From JBKBIP01 sp046297495 (GTDB lineage Bacteria > Planctomycetota > Planctomycetia > Gemmatales > Gemmataceae): a stretch of DNA of 64,000 nt. Shown here piece by piece: positions 34,611 through 43,808 of this stretch. Location: positions 1 to 64,000 of the forward strand of contig JBKBIP010000007.1 of NCBI GenBank assembly GCA_046297495.1. The letters run 5' to 3'. Within the stretch, counting starts at the first letter, position 1, and every line of letters begins with the position of its first letter. The notes beneath the pieces were generated by a model. That model was not told where the DNA came from, made no database searches, and worked only from the letters and a program-made list of their open reading frames with translations. Position numbers and translations under genes: made by a program.

Positions 34611-36470
34611 ATGCGCGCGCTGCTCTATTCCGGGTTATGTGGTGTTGGCCTCTTGTTAAGCGGAGGCCTGGCGGGGGCGGCAGGGCCATCGACGGCCAAG
34701 CTCGGTAAGCAGATCGATAATGTCGCCTTCCAAAACGCCGCCGGCCAGAAATTCGCCTTGCACGACCACAAGGGGAAGAAAGCGGTGGTCGTGGTGTTTT
34801 TGTCATTCGATTGTCCCGTATCGAACAGCTACGCGCCGGTATTGGCCGAATTGGCAAAAACCTACGCCGTCAAGGATGTGGCATTCATGGGAGTCTGTCC
34901 CTGCGAGGAGACGCCGGCACAAATCGCCCGACATGTTCAAGACTATGCCTTGCCATTTCCCGTGTTCGCCGATCCACAACTCAAGGCGGCGGATGCCTTG
35001 AAAGCCGAGATCACGCCGGAAGCCTTCGTTCTGGATCACAATTTCGTCGTCCGCTATCGAGGGCGGATCGATAACGGCTATTATGCTCGGCTCAAGAAAA
35101 ACGCCCGCGTGACCAGCCACGATTTGCGCGACGCCCTGGATGACCTGCTGGCCGGCAAGCCCGTCCGCGAGCCAGCGACCGAGGCCATCGGCTGCGCCAT
35201 CGTTCGCGACGGCAATAACGTGTCACCAAAAGGCCAGGTGACCTATTACCGTGACGTGCTCCCTATTTTGCAAGCGAATTGTCAATCGTGCCATCGTCCA
35301 GGAGAAGTCGGCCCATTTTCGCTGCTGACCTATAAGCAAGCGGTGAATTGGGCGGCGGACATTCAAGAGTACACCCAGAACCGCCGCATGCCGCCGTGGA
35401 AGCCGGTGGCCGGGGTACCGTTTCACGATGAACGCAAGCTAACGGATGCGGAGATCGCCACCTTGGCGGCTTGGGTCGAGGGGGGAACCCCGGCCGGCAA
35501 CCCGGACGACGCGCCGCCGCCAAAGGAATTCATCACTGGCTGGCAGCTGGGCAAGCCGGACCTGGTGTTGCAAGTGCCGGACGATTTTCAGATTGGCCCC
35601 AGCGGTCGCGATGTGTTCCGCTGCTTCGTGTTCCCCACCGACCTTCCCGAAGACACATACGTGACAGCCGTGGAGGTTCGGCCCGGCAATTCCCGCGTCG
35701 TGCATCACACCTTGCACTTCGTTGACACTACGGGGACAGCGCGGCGCTTGGAACGGCAGGAACAAGAACGGGACAAAGATCCCAAGGAACTCGATAGCGG
35801 TCCCGGCTATTCGGTGTCGATGGGGGTGGGCTTCGTTCCCCGCGGCGCGATGGGGGGCTGGGCGCCGGGCCAGGTGCCACGCCATCTGCCCGAGGGAACG
35901 GGCTATTACCTGCCCAAAGGGGCCGACGTCGTGATGCAGGTCCACTATCACCGCACGGGCCGGCTCGAAAAAGACCGCACCACCATCGGCTTGCACTTGG
36001 CCAAGAAGCCGGTGGACAAGCCGTTCAAGGGGGCAGTCATTCCCGGCCGCTTCTTGTTCATCCCCCCCAATGAGGCCAATTTCCGCGTCGAAGGAGTCAC
36101 CTGGATCGACCGCGATTGCGAGTTGCACTCCATCATGCCGCACATGCACATGCTCGGCAAGAAGATCAAGGTGACGATGACGCCCCCCGATGGCAAACCG
36201 CAGACACTTATTGCCATCGAGGAATGGGATTATAATTGGCAAGAGACCTATTTCTTCAAGAAACCGATAGCGATCCAGGCCGGCACCCGTTTCGACGTGG
36301 AGGCGTTCTACGACAACACCGCCGACAATCCCAACAATCCCTTCCACCCGCCGCGCTACGTCAAGTTCGGCCAGCAGACCGATGATGAAATGTGTTTCGT
36401 CTTCCTGGGTGGCACCACCGACGGCACTCCCGGCCGCATTCCCCAGCGAAGAACGCCACCGCTGCGTTGA
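34611..36470 (+). CDS. Redoxin - cytochrome c - copper monooxygenase-like fusion, exported
   Basis: About 619 residues. ATG 34611 follows GAGGT by six bases and starts a signal peptide (MRALLYSGLCGVGLLLSGGL); the frame extends to a TTG at 34596. Residues about 25-185 form a thioredoxin-fold redoxin with FLSFDCPVSNSYAP as peroxiredoxin-like Cys site. About 215-300 is a cytochrome-c-like segment (YYRDVLPILQANCQSCHRPG) with one CQSCH haem motif. About 310-610 shows His pairs of the copper type II ascorbate-dependent monooxygenase fold: VVHHTLHF, VMQVHYH and MPHMHMLGKKI. All three are extracytoplasmic redox modules. Similar three-part proteins occur in planctomycetes; the reaction is not known. 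The gene follows the kinase by 78 bases but has its own RBS. Confidence 0.88.
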   Translation: MRALLYSGLCGVGLLLSGGLAGAAGPSTAKLGKQIDNVAFQNAAGQKFALHDHKGKKAVVVVFLSFDCPVSNSYAPVLAELAKTYAVKDVAFMGVCPCEETPAQIARHVQDYALPFPVFADPQLKAADALKAEITPEAFVLDHNFVVRYRGRIDNGYYARLKKNARVTSHDLRDALDDLLAGKPVREPATEAIGCAIVRDGNNVSPKGQVTYYRDVLPILQANCQSCHRPGEVGPFSLLTYKQAVNWAADIQEYTQNRRMPPWKPVAGVPFHDERKLTDAEIATLAAWVEGGTPAGNPDDAPPPKEFITGWQLGKPDLVLQVPDDFQIGPSGRDVFRCFVFPTDLPEDTYVTAVEVRPGNSRVVHHTLHFVDTTGTARRLERQEQERDKDPKELDSGPGYSVSMGVGFVPRGAMGGWAPGQVPRHLPEGTGYYLPKGADVVMQVHYHRTGRLEKDRTTIGLHLAKKPVDKPFKGAVIPGRFLFIPPNEANFRVEGVTWIDRDCELHSIMPHMHMLGKKIKVTMTPPDGKPQTLIAIEEWDYNWQETYFFKKPIAIQAGTRFDVEAFYDNTADNPNNPFHPPRYVKFGQQTDDEMCFVFLGGTTDGTPGRIPQRRTPPLR

Positions 36471-36490
36471 TGTGTGACTGTCCGATTCAA

Positions 36491-36542
36491 GATGCCTCGA
36501 TTCGCGCGCACAAAAGCCTTCCTCCGTGTGAACCGAGGCATC
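36491..36542. repeat. Dispersed palindrome, copy 7 (variant arm)
   Basis: Arms GATGCCTCGATTCGCG and GTGTGAACCGAGGCATC; the outer part GATGCCTCG differs from other copies (GATTCATCG) but both arms changed together, keeping pairing. Confidence 0.7.
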
Positions 36543-36649
36543 TCACTAAATAACCTCTGTCGGATGTCGCATGGCCAGAAACAACAATTCCCACGCGGGG
36601 CGCTGTCGCCGCTTCGTGATGTGGATGGACGTGCTCTTATCTCGATGGG

Positions 36650-36763
36650 TTAGTAGAGCCGGTCCAATCGAAACAGAGTCAGCAATGTCAGGACGGCTCC
36701 CAACAACAAAGCCAGAAAGAGCGCGATTTTCTCCACGACCAACCATTGTTCACGGATAGTCAT
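36650..36763 (-). CDS. Small membrane protein, 37 residues
   Basis: A short reading frame beginning MTIREQWLVVEKIALF and continuing through one hydrophobic helix (about residues 12-30) to a basic end, FRLDRLY. The ATG at 36763 is preceded by GGGAGGG at seven bases, an excellent ribosome-binding site. Single-helix, short charged ends: the pattern of small bacterial membrane proteins. It lies downstream of the leftward SNF2 helicase gene and is otherwise isolated in a 474-base gap. Function unknown. Confidence 0.6.
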   Translation of the reverse strand: MTIREQWLVVEKIALFLALLLGAVLTLLTLFRLDRLY

Positions 36764-36874
36764 GACCATACCCTCCCTGGGCGAAAATGGCCTTCTAGGG
36801 AAAGATTACGCAAAAATTAGGCCAAGGGAAGTCAAGAAAGAAGAAAGGGTAACGGAATTCCCGATTGGGATTAA

Positions 36875-36922
36875 GGATGGATCGTGGTGGATGGGCGGAT
36901 TGCGTGCGCAAAACGATAAATC
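36875..36922. repeat. Dispersed palindrome, copy 8 (degenerate)
   Basis: Right half GCGCAAAACGATAAATC is close to the family consensus; the left half (GGATGGATCGT) has lost much pairing. It lies just past the 3' end of the helicase gene. Confidence 0.4.
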
Positions 36923-36944
36923 ACCGCGCCTTTTTATTCCTTTC

Positions 36945-38825
36945 TCACGCCGCCGCTCGTTTGGGACGTTGGCGAATGTCGAACAGACCGAAGATGTCCT
37001 CTTCACTCAGCCCCAGCGACGGCGGGGGGCCATTTTGGGCGATCAGCTCATGAAACAGCTGGCGTTTGCGCTCCAACACTTCATGAATCCGGCTCTCGAT
37101 GGTGCCGGGGGTGATGAACCGAGTCACGAACACAGTCTCTTTCTGTCCCAAGCGATGGGCGCGGTTGATCGCTTGATCTTCGATGGCCGGGTTCCACCAG
37201 CGGTCGAACAGAAACACATAGTTCGTGAATTGCAGATTTAACCCCACGCTGCCGGTGCCGTAACTCATCAAGATGACATGCTTGGACGGATCGGCCTTGA
37301 AACGGTCGATGATCGCTTGGCGTTCCTTGTGCGGCACCCGGCCATGATATTGCAAGGGGCCAAAGGGTCTCAGTACCTTGGCAATCTCTTCGAGCGGTTC
37401 GACCCATTGCGAGAAGATGATGGCTTTGCGGCCACTGGCGGCGATCTCAGCCATGTCCGCTTGCAGCTGTTCAAGCTTGGCGCTGGCGCCGGTCAGCGGA
37501 TCGAAGTTGCAGATCTGCTTCAAGCGCATCACCAACTCGAAAACGTGCTGTACAGTGATGGTGTCCCCCAGTTTATTGAGCCGAATCACTCCTTCTTTCT
37601 CCGCCATCTCATAGGCGTCGCGCTGGGCAGGGGTTAGCTCCAGGTAGGCGTCGCGGATCATCTTGGGGGGCATGTCGGTGGCCACGTCCTCCTTGACGCG
37701 GCGCAAGATGCAATCGCTGGTGTATTGCGGCAGCTGCCGGGCGGGAGTGCCGGGCGGAATGCGCTCGGCATCGACAAAGGCGAAGATGTTCACCAGGTCG
37801 TCGGTGCGGTTCTCGATGGGGGTGCCGGTCATGGCCCAGCTGCGGTCGCGGTGGATGCCGCACACCACCTGAGCGGTTTTGGCGGATGCGTTCTTGATGC
37901 GCTGAGCCTCGTCCACGATGACCAAATCATAGCGAACCTGTTCATCGGCCAGGAAGTCGGCATCGCGGGTCAGCAATTCGTAATTGACCAATTTGACGGG
38001 ACAATTCGACACTAACCACGACGCCCGCCGTGCTTGCAGGTTGCCGCTGATGACCTCGAAGGGCAAATCCTCAGCCCACATGCGCAGCTCGCGCGTCCAG
38101 TTGATGACCAGCGGCTTGGGACAGACAATCAGCACGCGGCGCAGCAGCCCGGCATGAAACAGCAAACGCATGGCCACGATGGTTTGCATGGTCTTCCCCA
38201 GGCCCATCTCGTCGGCAATCAAGGCATTGTGACGCGGCATGAGGAAGGCGATCCCTTTGATCTGATACGGATACGGCTTGAACGGCAACTGCACCTGCCG
38301 ACCGGCGAGCAGCTCTTCCAGCGAGGGTTGCAGCAGGTATAGCAACCGCTCTTGAATCATCACCGTGTCATGCGGCGGCTTGATGCGAGTGCGTGGCTTG
38401 TCTTTGGTCGCGGGTTTGATCGATTCCGGTTCGGCTTGGGGTTCATCTTCCTCCTCCGGCTGGAAGATGCGTGGCTTCGGCGGCGCGACTGGCTGATCAG
38501 GGGGTGTCGGGAATCGCCAAGATTGTGTCGCTACTTCCAGACTCAGCTTGCCGAGTGATCGCACCCACGGCGCATCGTTCAGCAACCGCGCCTCGCGCAC
38601 CGTCGCTTGCAAGGGGCGCTCGAAGCGTGGCAACGGGGATACATCCACCGGCCCCAGCAAGGGAATATTCCTCGCCAGGCACTGAAAAGACATATCAATG
38701 TCTAAAACATCCATGAAGGACACGGGGGTTTCCGTCTCGGCGGCGGTTGCAACCACGGGGGCGAGGAGGGTTGGTTCCTCTACTATCGAAGAACCATGAC
38801 ACGCGGGCAAGAAGGGATCGCTCAT
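36945..38825 (-). CDS. SNF2-family helicase-like ATPase
   Basis: 626 residues. After an N-terminal region of about 190 residues rich in Pro/Glu (linker-like), the SNF2 ATPase core is complete: ADEMGLGKTMQ (Walker A), VIVDEAQRIKN (motif II), WAMTGTPIENRTDDL (III), IFSQW, LMSYGTGSVGLNLQ (V) and DRWWNPAIEDQAINRAHRLGQ-type motif VI (arginine finger in AHRLGQ). SNF2 proteins translocate on double-stranded DNA or remodel RNA polymerase or protein complexes. No methylase, nuclease or other defence gene is adjacent, so a defence role is not supported; RapA/HepA-like housekeeping function is as likely. Ends next to degenerate palindrome copy 8. Confidence 0.93.
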   Translation of the reverse strand: MSDPFLPACHGSSIVEEPTLLAPVVATAAETETPVSFMDVLDIDMSFQCLARNIPLLGPVDVSPLPRFERPLQATVREARLLNDAPWVRSLGKLSLEVATQSWRFPTPPDQPVAPPKPRIFQPEEEDEPQAEPESIKPATKDKPRTRIKPPHDTVMIQERLLYLLQPSLEELLAGRQVQLPFKPYPYQIKGIAFLMPRHNALIADEMGLGKTMQTIVAMRLLFHAGLLRRVLIVCPKPLVINWTRELRMWAEDLPFEVISGNLQARRASWLVSNCPVKLVNYELLTRDADFLADEQVRYDLVIVDEAQRIKNASAKTAQVVCGIHRDRSWAMTGTPIENRTDDLVNIFAFVDAERIPPGTPARQLPQYTSDCILRRVKEDVATDMPPKMIRDAYLELTPAQRDAYEMAEKEGVIRLNKLGDTITVQHVFELVMRLKQICNFDPLTGASAKLEQLQADMAEIAASGRKAIIFSQWVEPLEEIAKVLRPFGPLQYHGRVPHKERQAIIDRFKADPSKHVILMSYGTGSVGLNLQFTNYVFLFDRWWNPAIEDQAINRAHRLGQKETVFVTRFITPGTIESRIHEVLERKRQLFHELIAQNGPPPSLGLSEEDIFGLFDIRQRPKRAAA

Positions 38826-39014
38826 GAATTGTCATCCCATCCTGGAACGATAATCGTGACCAAACTGGAAGAATTACCCAAGCGGGCCACTCCAGTTTCC
38901 CGACCATTCCCTTAAACTCGGCAAAATGGATGAACGGCTTTAGTTCAAAAGAAGGCGAATGGCGCGCCGGCGCGGATGAAGAAGTGGATTAGAATGAGAC
39001 AGGAAAAGTTTCCC

Positions 39015-39064
39015 GGATTTATCAGTTCGCGCTCGGCTCCCGCTGTCCACGAACAGCGTGAGAA
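39015..39064. repeat. Dispersed palindrome, copy 9 (half-preserved), over a gene end
   Basis: Left half GGATTTATCAGTTCGCGCT matches the family; the right half (CGAACAGCGTGAGAA) is poor. The element covers the stop codon and last dozen codons of the leftward GT39-like gene. Confidence 0.45.
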
Positions 39065-40773
39065 TGTTCTGCCGCGTCCCGAAAATCGTAGATCAAAAAG
39101 GTTGCCGTGCGAGCAACGGGGGTACAATCGCGCAGGAACTCGGCCGCCTGACGGTGCCAGGGATTATCTCTGAGAATGTGGCCATATAAGGCCGAGGTGC
39201 TCACCGCCACCAGCCGGCCGCGCAGCCGTTGGGGAATCTGCTGAGGGGCGTGGCCTTCCGGCAAGTGTAGGGGCAAATGGCGAAAGGGATAGTGCGGCAA
39301 CACCTCGCTAGCCCCGAAATACCAAACATCGAGAGGGGGAAGCCGCTGCTCCTCTTGCCAGCGACGTAGCTCCGTCAACCCTTGTCCCCAATCGTAGTTG
39401 GAATCGCTGACCAGCCGAAAACCAGCGCTTGGCCCGCCCCAGAGCGGATTGACATGGCACAACCCGTGTGGCCAGAGTTGTAGGAGTGTCAGTCCAGTCG
39501 CCGCCACGCCGCTCCCCCCTCCCACCACCAACCAGCGCCGCCGGAACGGGGTGGCTTCCTGACACAGCTGCCCGATCCCCCCTGCTAAACCGACGATGGC
39601 CAAGGCAACGAGTGGGAACACCAGGCGAATGCCGATCTGCACGCGACAGTTGAGACTAAACACCAACAACACCCCCGCGCCCAGACAAGCCCAATTCGTC
39701 AGGGCGGCAGGACGCAAGCCCGCCACGAGCACGGGGAGAAACAACACCAATAAACTCAGCTTGATCGTCAACAAAACGGGGAAATAGTACCAAAGCGCCC
39801 GGGGATGCGCCTCCCCCAACAAGAAGACGCCGTGGCCGCGCAGGTTGTGCCGAATTTGCTTGACCAGGGCCACGCCCGCGTTGTTGAAGATGCGTCCCTT
39901 CTCGGCCACGGGAACCATGATTTGACGCAGGGGGCCATTGGACAGACCGTTGGCCCACTTCACGAAACTGGGTTCCGCTTGCCAATCGCTGCCACAATAC
40001 AGGACCACCAATGCCATGCCAATGGCGCCAATCGGGACCAAATCGCTCCAAAAAGCACGTTGGCTCAGCAGCCTCGCGGCTTGCTTCAAAACCACGATAG
40101 GACCTCGGCGCTGGATGGCAGCGTCCAGATTGTCTTGCCGTAGTCTGCGTTCCAGCTCGACGACCACCAGACAGAGCGGCCCGAAGATCATGCCGGAAGC
40201 CTTGGCCAGCACCGCCGCCCCGAACCACAATGCCGGCCACCCGACGCGCAGGCCCCAGCCCTTCTCACGTCCGGCGCGAAAGGTGTACAACAAGCCGAGC
40301 AAGCAAGCGGTAAGCGCGATGTCCGTGGTGGCCAAAGCGGCGTGCGCCACCAGATTCGGCTCGACGGCCAACAGCGCCGCCGCTCCGCGTCCCCCCCAGG
40401 CTCCTCCCAACGACCAGCCGATTCGCCAACCGAAATACAGCAACAGCCACCAAAACACCAAGTTACCCATTCGCGCCCACGGCAGTAAATCATTCAGGTC
40501 GGCCACCGCATCGAGCTGGACTTGGTGCCAGCGTTCCCACGCATACAACGGCAAAGTCTGGACATCAATCGGCAGGGGCATGGTCCCCAAGCGAAGCAAA
40601 CCGTCATGGCTGCCGGTACGCCAGCTGTTCAAGCCGCGTTGCAGATACAGCGGTTCATCGAAGGTCGCGCTCAGCTCCCCAGCCGCCGTGACGCACCACC
40701 ACGACGACAACGCCGCGCAAGCGAATAACCACAGCCAGTCGCCACGCCCCGCGATTCGCTTGGTTGTCGCCAC
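39022..40773 (-). CDS. GT39-like polytopic membrane protein
   Basis: 583 residues with about 10-11 membrane helices. The first loop contains ATFDEPLYLQRGLNSW; an acidic DE just after helix one is the catalytic pattern of GT39/ArnT/PMT-type GT-C glycosyltransferases, which transfer sugars from lipid-linked donors in the periplasm. Further support is the helix-rich middle (NLVFWWLLLYFGWRIGWSLG; ALATTDIALTACLLGLLYTF) and a C-terminal soluble part with SNYDWGQGLTELRRW, common in planctomycete members of this group. The last codons (HSHAVRGQREPSAN) overlap a degenerate palindrome. Substrate unknown. Confidence 0.82.
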   Translation of the reverse strand: MATTKRIAGRGDWLWLFACAALSSWWCVTAAGELSATFDEPLYLQRGLNSWRTGSHDGLLRLGTMPLPIDVQTLPLYAWERWHQVQLDAVADLNDLLPWARMGNLVFWWLLLYFGWRIGWSLGGAWGGRGAAALLAVEPNLVAHAALATTDIALTACLLGLLYTFRAGREKGWGLRVGWPALWFGAAVLAKASGMIFGPLCLVVVELERRLRQDNLDAAIQRRGPIVVLKQAARLLSQRAFWSDLVPIGAIGMALVVLYCGSDWQAEPSFVKWANGLSNGPLRQIMVPVAEKGRIFNNAGVALVKQIRHNLRGHGVFLLGEAHPRALWYYFPVLLTIKLSLLVLFLPVLVAGLRPAALTNWACLGAGVLLVFSLNCRVQIGIRLVFPLVALAIVGLAGGIGQLCQEATPFRRRWLVVGGGSGVAATGLTLLQLWPHGLCHVNPLWGGPSAGFRLVSDSNYDWGQGLTELRRWQEEQRLPPLDVWYFGASEVLPHYPFRHLPLHLPEGHAPQQIPQRLRGRLVAVSTSALYGHILRDNPWHRQAAEFLRDCTPVARTATFLIYDFRDAAEHSHAVRGQREPSAN

Positions 40774-41072
40774 GCCCCCTTCTCCCTGTCCTTGAAACTA
40801 CTAGAAAAAAACCAGGTTGCTCATACAGCCCTGCTCTTATTGGGGTCAAGATCGATTGGTAGGGTTTGAAAAAGTATAACGGAGCCACATCGTTAGAAAG
40901 CAGATAGACTCAAACCCTTGTGGCTCCGGGTTTCACACAACCCCACTCGAAATATAAAATGCGCTGAGACTGACGGTTTTCAGAAGGACTACCCCCTATT
41001 CCGAGTATGCTAGGCAAGGAACGCCGTGGCTCATGAGCACTGGTTAATACCCTCACCATCCCCTGTTCGATC

Positions 41073-41921
41073 ATGACTGTAATCGTGGACACCGATTTAC
41101 CATCGCATGCAATGCCCATGAGCGCCCCCAAACCGATGCGAACCAAACTGATCGATGCCGCCTTGAGTGACTGTGGATTGTCGCGCCAAGTCAACGAGGA
41201 TCGTCTGCTCATCGAACGGAAAATGGGGCTTTACGCCGTCATCGATGGCATGGGCGGGAGCGCTGACGGCGAATTGGCGGCGCGGCTAGTCGTCGAACAC
41301 CTTCCCCTGATCATGCGCAAGCATCTGCGCGGCATGTACAGCTTGGCTAGTCCCCGCGCCGAGCAACGCATCCGAGCAGCTTTGGGGGAACTCAGCTCCC
41401 AAATTCACTATGAAGGATTGGCGCGTTCGGGCGCGTTGGGTTTGGGGGCCACCATCGTCTTGGCCTTGGCCTGGGAAACGGAGGTCCTGATCGCTCACTT
41501 GGGAGATAGCCGGGCCTATCTCTACCGGGATGGGGAATTGGAGCAGCTCACCAAGGACCATTCCCCCGTGCAAGCGTTGATTGATCGCGGCGAACTCAAC
41601 CCCCGTGACGCCATTCATCATCCTTCTTATGGAAGATTGACTCGCTTTCTCGGCATGCCAGGGGACGCCGTCGCTGACGTTCGGCACTTGCCTTTGCTGC
41701 CGAACGATCAGCTGTTGTTGTGCAGCGATGGGTTGACGGAGATGCTCAGCTCGGCGGAGCTAACCGGCATCTTCGCCTTGGGCTTGCCGCCGCGTGAAAC
41801 CTGCCAGCTGCTCGTCGATGCCGCCAAGCTTGCCGGCGGCGCGGACAACATCACCGTGTTGATCGTCGCGCTCATTAATAGTGAAGGCTCCTTTCACGAC
41901 GACAAACGGCCCGTCGAGTAG
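41073..41921 (+). CDS. PP2C-family protein serine/threonine phosphatase
   Basis: 282 residues; start at ATG 41073 or possibly 41112/41118 as the conserved part begins near residue 27. All PP2C metal-binding motifs are visible: QVNEDRLL, YAVIDGMGGSADGELAA, LGATIVLALAW, IAHLGDSRAYLYRDGEL, DHSPVQALIDRGEL, LLLCSDGLTEML and GGADNITVLIV. Such enzymes (Stp/PrpC type) dephosphorylate targets of Hanks-type kinases. No kinase is adjacent, but planctomycetes carry many elsewhere. Cytoplasmic, no membrane segment. The 299 bases before it contain no clear feature. Confidence 0.95.
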   Translation: MTVIVDTDLPSHAMPMSAPKPMRTKLIDAALSDCGLSRQVNEDRLLIERKMGLYAVIDGMGGSADGELAARLVVEHLPLIMRKHLRGMYSLASPRAEQRIRAALGELSSQIHYEGLARSGALGLGATIVLALAWETEVLIAHLGDSRAYLYRDGELEQLTKDHSPVQALIDRGELNPRDAIHHPSYGRLTRFLGMPGDAVADVRHLPLLPNDQLLLCSDGLTEMLSSAELTGIFALGLPPRETCQLLVDAAKLAGGADNITVLIVALINSEGSFHDDKRPVE

Positions 41922-42035
41922 AATGGTTTCAATGATCGCCCCATTGGTTCTTCATCTAGTCTCCATCGTGTCCGTCTTATATGAAAGCGATATAAGCTCC
42001 CGCAAGTGACATTATTTGAGGATATACACATACGC

Positions 42036-42941
42036 ATGACAGCGGAGCCGTTGTTCCAAAGTCAAGTCGCTGGTTTTGCCTGCCGCCGAGGCAAGGTTCG
42101 TGATCTCTACGATTTGGGGGATCGGCTGGTCATCGTGGCCACGGATCGGATCAGCGCCTTTGATTGGGTGTTGCCGACCGCGATTCCCGACAAGGGACGT
42201 ATCTTGACCAGCCTGACGCTGTTCTGGCTCGACCGGCTGGGTGTTCCAAATCACTTGCTCAGCACCGATGTACGCGCGATAGGGGCTGCCTTCGCCGCCC
42301 AAGCAGAGGTGTTGGCCGGTCGCACGATGTTGGTGCGCAAGACGCAAGTCGTGCCCATCGAGTGCGTGGCCCGCGGTTATCTGGCCGGCTCGGCGTGGAA
42401 GGATTATCTGCGCGCCGGGCAGGTCTGCGGCATTCCCTTGCCGCCGGGATTGCGACAAAGCCAAGAGCTACCCGAACCGATCTTCACGCCGGCCACTAAG
42501 GCGGACACAGGTCATGATGAGAACATCAGCTGGGAACAGATGGTCGCCGTCACCGGCCAGGAAGTGGCCGAGACATTGCGACAACGGACCATCGACATCT
42601 ACCGCCAAGCGGCGGCGCATGCTCGAAGCCAAGGGCTAATTCTGGCTGATACCAAGCTCGAATGGGGCCAGCTGCCCGACGGGGAGTTGCTCTTAATTGA
42701 CGAGGTTCTGACCCCGGACAGCTCCCGGTATTGGTCGCTGGCGGATTATCAACCGGGAGGCAGTCCGCCCTCCTTCGACAAACAGTTCGTGCGGGATTGG
42801 CTGGAGACCAGCGGCTGGGACAAGAACAGCCCGCCGCCGCCGTTGCCGGACGACGTGGTCGCCCGCACCCGCGCGAAATATCAGGAAGCCTACCAACGGC
42901 TTTGTGGTAGCTCGCCCGCGGCTCGCTCGCTAAACCACTGA
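42036..42941 (+). CDS. purC: Phosphoribosylaminoimidazole-succinocarboxamide synthase
   Basis: About 301 residues. The conserved part starts FACRRGKVRDLYDLGDRL, so ATG 42036 was preferred to the GTG at 42006; neither has an ideal RBS (GAGG at 42019). PurC signatures: ATDRISAFDWVLPTAIPDKG, VVPIECVARGYLAGSAWKDY, TPATKADTGHDENIS, LADTKLEWG and DEVLTPDSSRYW. It catalyses the ATP-dependent joining of aspartate to CAIR in purine synthesis. The last residues (about SSPAARSLNH) are encoded by a 26-bp repeat also found at 52076. A PIG-L gene follows 16 bases later and is probably cotranscribed. Confidence 0.97.
   Translation: MTAEPLFQSQVAGFACRRGKVRDLYDLGDRLVIVATDRISAFDWVLPTAIPDKGRILTSLTLFWLDRLGVPNHLLSTDVRAIGAAFAAQAEVLAGRTMLVRKTQVVPIECVARGYLAGSAWKDYLRAGQVCGIPLPPGLRQSQELPEPIFTPATKADTGHDENISWEQMVAVTGQEVAETLRQRTIDIYRQAAAHARSQGLILADTKLEWGQLPDGELLLIDEVLTPDSSRYWSLADYQPGGSPPSFDKQFVRDWLETSGWDKNSPPPPLPDDVVARTRAKYQEAYQRLCGSSPAARSLNH
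42910..42935. repeat. 26-bp dispersed repeat, copy A (in purC tail)
   Basis: The 26 bases beginning GCTCGCCCGCGGCTCGCTCG and ending CTAAAC recur exactly at 52076-52101. Here they encode the extreme C-terminus of PurC. Confidence 0.9.
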
Positions 42942-42957
42942 TTACACGAGGACAACC

Positions 42958-43782
42958 ATGCCGGATCGGCCCTTGCGATTATTGATCATCGGAGCACACC
43001 CCGACGACGCGGATTACAGCGGCGGCGGCATCGCGGCCTTGTATCGGGCAGCGGGGCATGACGTGAAAATGGTCAGCATGACCGACGGCCGCTCTGGCCA
43101 CCACCAGATGAGCGGCCTGGAATTGGCCCAACGCCGCCGCGCCGAGGCGGCGGCGTCCGGGGCCGTTATTGGAGCGACTTACGACGTCTTGGAGAATCCC
43201 GATGGCGCCCTGCTGCCGACTCTGGAAAATCGCTATCAGGTCATTCGCCTCATCCGCGCGTTCCAGCCCGATTTATTGCTCACCCATCGGCCCAATGACT
43301 ATCATCCCGATCATCGCTATACCAGCCAACTCGTGCAAGACGCGGCCTATCTCGTCACCGTGCCGCCGGTGGTGCCGGAAGTGCCGCACCTACGCCGGGA
43401 TCCCGTGATTGCCTATCTCCCCGATAACTTCCAGAAGCCGTATCCGTTTCGACCTACCGTTGTCGTCGATGTCGGGCCAGTGTTGAATCAGATTGTCGAG
43501 ATGTTACACTGTCATCAGTCGCAGTTTTACGAATGGTTGGCCTACAACCACGGCTACATGGAGCAAGTGCCCGACGGCGACGCGGCACGCAAGAACTGGC
43601 TGGCCGAGCAAGTCAAAAAGCGCCTTCGCCCTTACGCCGACCGCTATCGGGATTTGGTCATTCAGACCTACGGCCCCGAACGCGGCTCGAAGATCGAGTA
43701 CATCGAAGCCTTCGAGCCGTGCGAATATGGCGCTCCGCTCGATGACGCAGCCAAGAAACGTTTGTTTCCGTTCATGCCGTGA
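42958..43782 (+). CDS. PIG-L/LmbE-family deacetylase
   Basis: 274 residues starting just after ACGAGGACAACC. The zinc motif IIGAHPDDADYSGGGIAAL opens the protein and a second conserved block LLLTHRPNDYHPDHRYTSQL supplies the third ligand region, both diagnostic for PIG-L N-acetylglucosaminyl deacetylases. Members remove acetyl groups from sugars or small glycosides, including in cofactor and glycolipid synthesis. Cytoplasmic, no signal peptide. Follows purC by 16 bases; no pathway link is evident. The substrate is unknown; closely similar planctomycete proteins are usually annotated only by family. Confidence 0.93.
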   Translation: MPDRPLRLLIIGAHPDDADYSGGGIAALYRAAGHDVKMVSMTDGRSGHHQMSGLELAQRRRAEAAASGAVIGATYDVLENPDGALLPTLENRYQVIRLIRAFQPDLLLTHRPNDYHPDHRYTSQLVQDAAYLVTVPPVVPEVPHLRRDPVIAYLPDNFQKPYPFRPTVVVDVGPVLNQIVEMLHCHQSQFYEWLAYNHGYMEQVPDGDAARKNWLAEQVKKRLRPYADRYRDLVIQTYGPERGSKIEYIEAFEPCEYGAPLDDAAKKRLFPFMP

Positions 43783-43808
43783 AGGAATCATATCTATCCG
43801 AATTTGAA

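Noticed and set aside
36762..37241. Rightward 159-codon frame opposite the SNF2 helicase end
   Set aside because: Overlaps the helicase coding region in antisense, has no family features or ribosome-binding site.
36945..38825. SNF2 helicase as part of a defence island
   Set aside because: No nuclease, methyltransferase, phospholipase or other defence partner on either side; housekeeping use is equally likely.
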